A stretch of 16,846 bases of DNA from Sphingomonadales bacterium (GTDB lineage Bacteria; Pseudomonadota; Alphaproteobacteria; Sphingomonadales; Sphingomonadaceae), in NCBI GenBank assembly GCA_004292705.1, contig RDXA01000350.1, positions 1 to 16,846 on the forward strand, in the 5' to 3' direction. The position numbers were made by a program, and so were the translations under genes. The notes under the pieces are model-generated. The model was not told where the DNA came from and made no database searches. It worked only from the letters and a program-made list of their open reading frames with translations. Of the stretch, positions 14,913 through 16,846 are shown in pieces (the first letter of the stretch is position 1; each line of letters opens with the position of its first letter).

Positions 14913-15683
14913 ATGGCAACTTTGGCACGGCCCGGTGCGCGGGCTCAGGACACGCGGTTTTTCCTCATCATGGCCTTCGTCATGGCGCTCGTCATCATCG
15001 CCGGATTTTCGCTCAATCTGGCGATGGGGCGTTCAAGCTTTGCCCTTCCCTTGGCCTATCACGTCCACGGCATGATCTTCATGGGCTGGCTCGGTCTCTA
15101 TTGCGCCCAGGCCGTCACCATCGCGAGCGGTAGCCGCAGACGGCATGCCCGGCTGGGCAAGCTTGCCTACCTGTGGATCCCCGCGATGGTCGCGGCTGGC
15201 ATCATGATCATCCTGGTTTCGCTGCGCACCACCGGTGGACCATTCTTCTTCGCCAAGAACGAGTTCCTGATCAGCAATACGGCAGGCCTTCTTGTGTTCG
15301 GAGGGCTGGCGCTGTGGGCGCTACGCCAGCGCCGCTACACCGGCTGGCACCGCCGGCTTATGCTTGTGGCGATGAGCGTGCTGACGGGCCCGGGCCTCGG
15401 CCGACTCATCCCCGGACCGCTGCTGATCCCCTATGCCTGGCCGATCTCCAATGCGGTCACCTTGCTGTTCCCATTGATCGGCATGTGGATGGACTGGCGT
15501 CGCGACGGGCGGGTGCATCCGGCCTATTGGTGGGGCGTCGGCATCTATGTCGGCATTTTCACGCTCTCGATGGTGCTCGCCTATTCGCCCGCCGGTTATG
15601 CGCTGACCGAGTGGGCTTCAGCAGGCACGCCCGGTGCCGCGCGCCCGATGGAGGCCCACCTCCCGCCCGGTTTCCCGATGTAG
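14913..15683 (+). CDS. Seven-TM membrane protein of unknown function
   Basis: A 256-residue protein with about seven predicted membrane helices: roughly residues 16-35, 48-70, 84-104, 119-137, 145-160, 168-192 and 205-226. Histidines cluster at or near helix ends: His50 and His52 (YHVHG), His78 (RRHARLGKL), His146 (GWHRRL) and His202 (VHPAYWWG). That layout recalls the DUF2306-type and other haem- or quinone-linked membrane proteins, but I do not recognise it firmly and give no function. ATG 14913 is preferred to ATG 14904 because GGAGGGG (14897-14903) is nine bases before the former and directly abuts the latter. It stands between the MBL-fold gene (74 bp) and nadA (79 bp) and may be co-transcribed with either. 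Confidence 0.85.
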   Translation: MATLARPGARAQDTRFFLIMAFVMALVIIAGFSLNLAMGRSSFALPLAYHVHGMIFMGWLGLYCAQAVTIASGSRRRHARLGKLAYLWIPAMVAAGIMIILVSLRTTGGPFFFAKNEFLISNTAGLLVFGGLALWALRQRRYTGWHRRLMLVAMSVLTGPGLGRLIPGPLLIPYAWPISNAVTLLFPLIGMWMDWRRDGRVHPAYWWGVGIYVGIFTLSMVLAYSPAGYALTEWASAGTPGAARPMEAHLPPGFPM

Positions 15684-15762
15684 CAGGCGGGGCGCTTTTC
15701 GCTCGAAAATTGCGCGCCGCCGCCTATATCCCCGCAATGGATCAAACAGCGGGAAGCACCCC

Positions 15763-16764
15763 ATGAGCTACGTCACCAAAGTCCCCACCGGCGCCGATCT
15801 GCTGGCCGAGATCGACCGTCTGCGCCGGGAGCGCAACGCGGTGATCCTCGCGCATTACTACCAGACGCCCGACATCCAGGACATTGCCGACTTCGTGGGC
15901 GACAGCCTCGAGCTGAGCCGCAAGGCAGCGGCGACCGACGCCGACGTGATCGCCTTCTGCGGGGTCAAGTTCATGGCCGACACCGCCAAGATCCTCTCGC
16001 CCCAGAAGACCGTGATCCTGCCCGACATGGACGCCGGATGCTCGCTTGAGGACTCCTGCCCGCCCGAGAAATTCCGCGCCTTTCGCGAAGCCCACCCCGA
16101 TCACATCGCGCTGACCTACATCAACTGCTCGACCGAGGTAAAAGCCCTGTCGGACGTGATCGTCACCAGCTCCAGCGCCGAGACGATCCTCGCCCAGATC
16201 CCGCCCGAGCAGAAGATCATCTTCGGCCCCGACCGGCACTTGGGCGGCTATCTCAGCCGCAAGTTCAACCGCGAGATGCTGCTGTGGCCGGGCGTGTGCA
16301 TCGTGCACGAGGCGTTCTCGGAAACCGAATTGCTCAAGCTCAAGGAACAATATCCCGGCGCGCCGATTGCCGCGCACCCGGAATGCCCGCCGACGATCAT
16401 CGACCACGCCGATTACGTCGGCTCGACCAGCGGCATCCTCAAGTTCGCGCAGGAGTTCACCGGCGACACTCTGATCGTCGCCACTGAGCCGCACATCATC
16501 CACCAGATGGAAAAAGCCCTACCGAACAAGATCTTCATCGGCGCCCCCGGTGCGGACGGGAACTGCTCGTGCAACATCTGCCCCTACATGGCGCTCAACA
16601 CGATGGAGAAGCTCTACGTGGCGCTCCGCGACCTCTCGCCGCAGATCGAGATCGAGGAAGGGATCAGGCTGAAGGCCAAGCGCAGCCTCGACCGGATGCT
16701 CGAGATGGCGAGCGGGACTGTGGGCTTGGGCGATTTGGGGAAGGTGCATTTCAGTGGTGACTAA
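15763..16764 (+). CDS. nadA: Quinolinate synthase NadA
   Basis: [4Fe-4S] enzyme condensing iminoaspartate with dihydroxyacetone phosphate to give quinolinate in de novo NAD synthesis. From ATG 15763 it has 333 residues. The three cluster ligands, aligned by motif with the E. coli protein, are Cys93 (DAGCSLEDSCP), Cys179 (PGVCIVHEAF) and Cys273 (CNICPYMALN). Substrate-site stretches AHYYQTPDIQDIADFVGDS (about 30-48), TYINCSTEVKA, VTSSSAE, FGPDRHLGGY and VGSTSGI are all present. An open frame extends upstream to 15634 but overlaps the preceding gene and is not NadA-like. nadB and nadC are not next to it. The downstream exported-protein gene overlaps its end. Confidence 0.97.
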   Translation: MSYVTKVPTGADLLAEIDRLRRERNAVILAHYYQTPDIQDIADFVGDSLELSRKAAATDADVIAFCGVKFMADTAKILSPQKTVILPDMDAGCSLEDSCPPEKFRAFREAHPDHIALTYINCSTEVKALSDVIVTSSSAETILAQIPPEQKIIFGPDRHLGGYLSRKFNREMLLWPGVCIVHEAFSETELLKLKEQYPGAPIAAHPECPPTIIDHADYVGSTSGILKFAQEFTGDTLIVATEPHIIHQMEKALPNKIFIGAPGADGNCSCNICPYMALNTMEKLYVALRDLSPQIEIEEGIRLKAKRSLDRMLEMASGTVGLGDLGKVHFSGD

Positions 16765-16846
16765 GCTGGCGCGCGCCGCACTCGCCCTGCTTGGTGCGCT
16801 CATCCTCTCCTCGCCCCTCGCAGCCGAGGAGCGCGATTATGCCGTT
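16754..16846 (+). CDS. 5' end of an exported protein, cut by the window edge
   Basis: A partial gene of 31 codons up to the end of the window. It starts GTG 16754 (or GTG 16757) and reads MVTKLARAALALLGALILSSPLAA, then EERDYAV. This is a classical signal peptide: basic start, hydrophobic core, and an Ala-rich cut site after about residue 24. GGGGAAGG, about ten bases upstream inside nadA, is a good ribosome site. The start overlaps the nadA stop by 8-11 bases, so the genes are probably co-translated. Too little of the mature protein is present to name a family. Confidence 0.6.
   Translation, partial: MVTKLARAALALLGALILSSPLAAEERDYAV

Overview
The window is a GC-rich, gene-dense stretch of ordinary-looking chromosome from an alphaproteobacterium. 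It most probably comes from Sphingomonadales, family Erythrobacteraceae (Erythrobacter/Porphyrobacter-like). This rests on recognised protein families: an RcdA/DUF1465 protein, DUF6356, two DUF465 (YdcH) proteins, a GAF-type PtsP next to a RodZ-like protein, and a short alphaproteobacterial-type TilS. No rRNA, marker gene or database search was available, so the placement is inference. I see no tRNA or rRNA gene, CRISPR array, transposase, integrase, phage gene or attachment site.

Layout. Positions 20-1854 (+) hold surE and a two-TM potassium channel with an RCK domain, overlapping by one base. Positions 1856-3063 (-) hold a DUF1761 membrane protein, an unrecognised 173-residue protein (4-base overlap) and a DUF6356 protein. 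rimO (+) diverges from these, followed by an exported L,D-transpeptidase (+). Positions 5459-10997 run on the minus strand in the order ptsP, rodZ-like, cpoB-like, tilS; cpoB and tilS overlap. Positions 11082-11746 hold two divergent DUF465 genes around a 287-bp spacer rich in inverted repeats, the longest gene-free stretch here. rcdA (+) follows and converges with glpK (-). glpK diverges from an MBL-fold hydrolase (+), then come a seven-TM protein (+), nadA (+) and the 5' end of an exported protein cut by the window edge.

How the genes relate. Most are housekeeping. Several concern the envelope and division: RodZ-like (elongasome/MreB in the known family), CpoB-like (Tol-Pal and peptidoglycan coordination) and the L,D-transpeptidase (3-3 cross-links or protein attachment). 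SurE, TilS, RimO and NadA serve nucleotide, tRNA, ribosome and NAD metabolism. PtsP is the first phosphotransferase of the nitrogen-type PTS. RcdA is known in Caulobacter as a ClpXP adaptor component in CtrA turnover.

I found no convincing new multi-gene system. The observations most worth following are the DUF465 pair with its structured spacer, the unrecognised 173-residue and seven-TM proteins, and the exported protein at the right edge.
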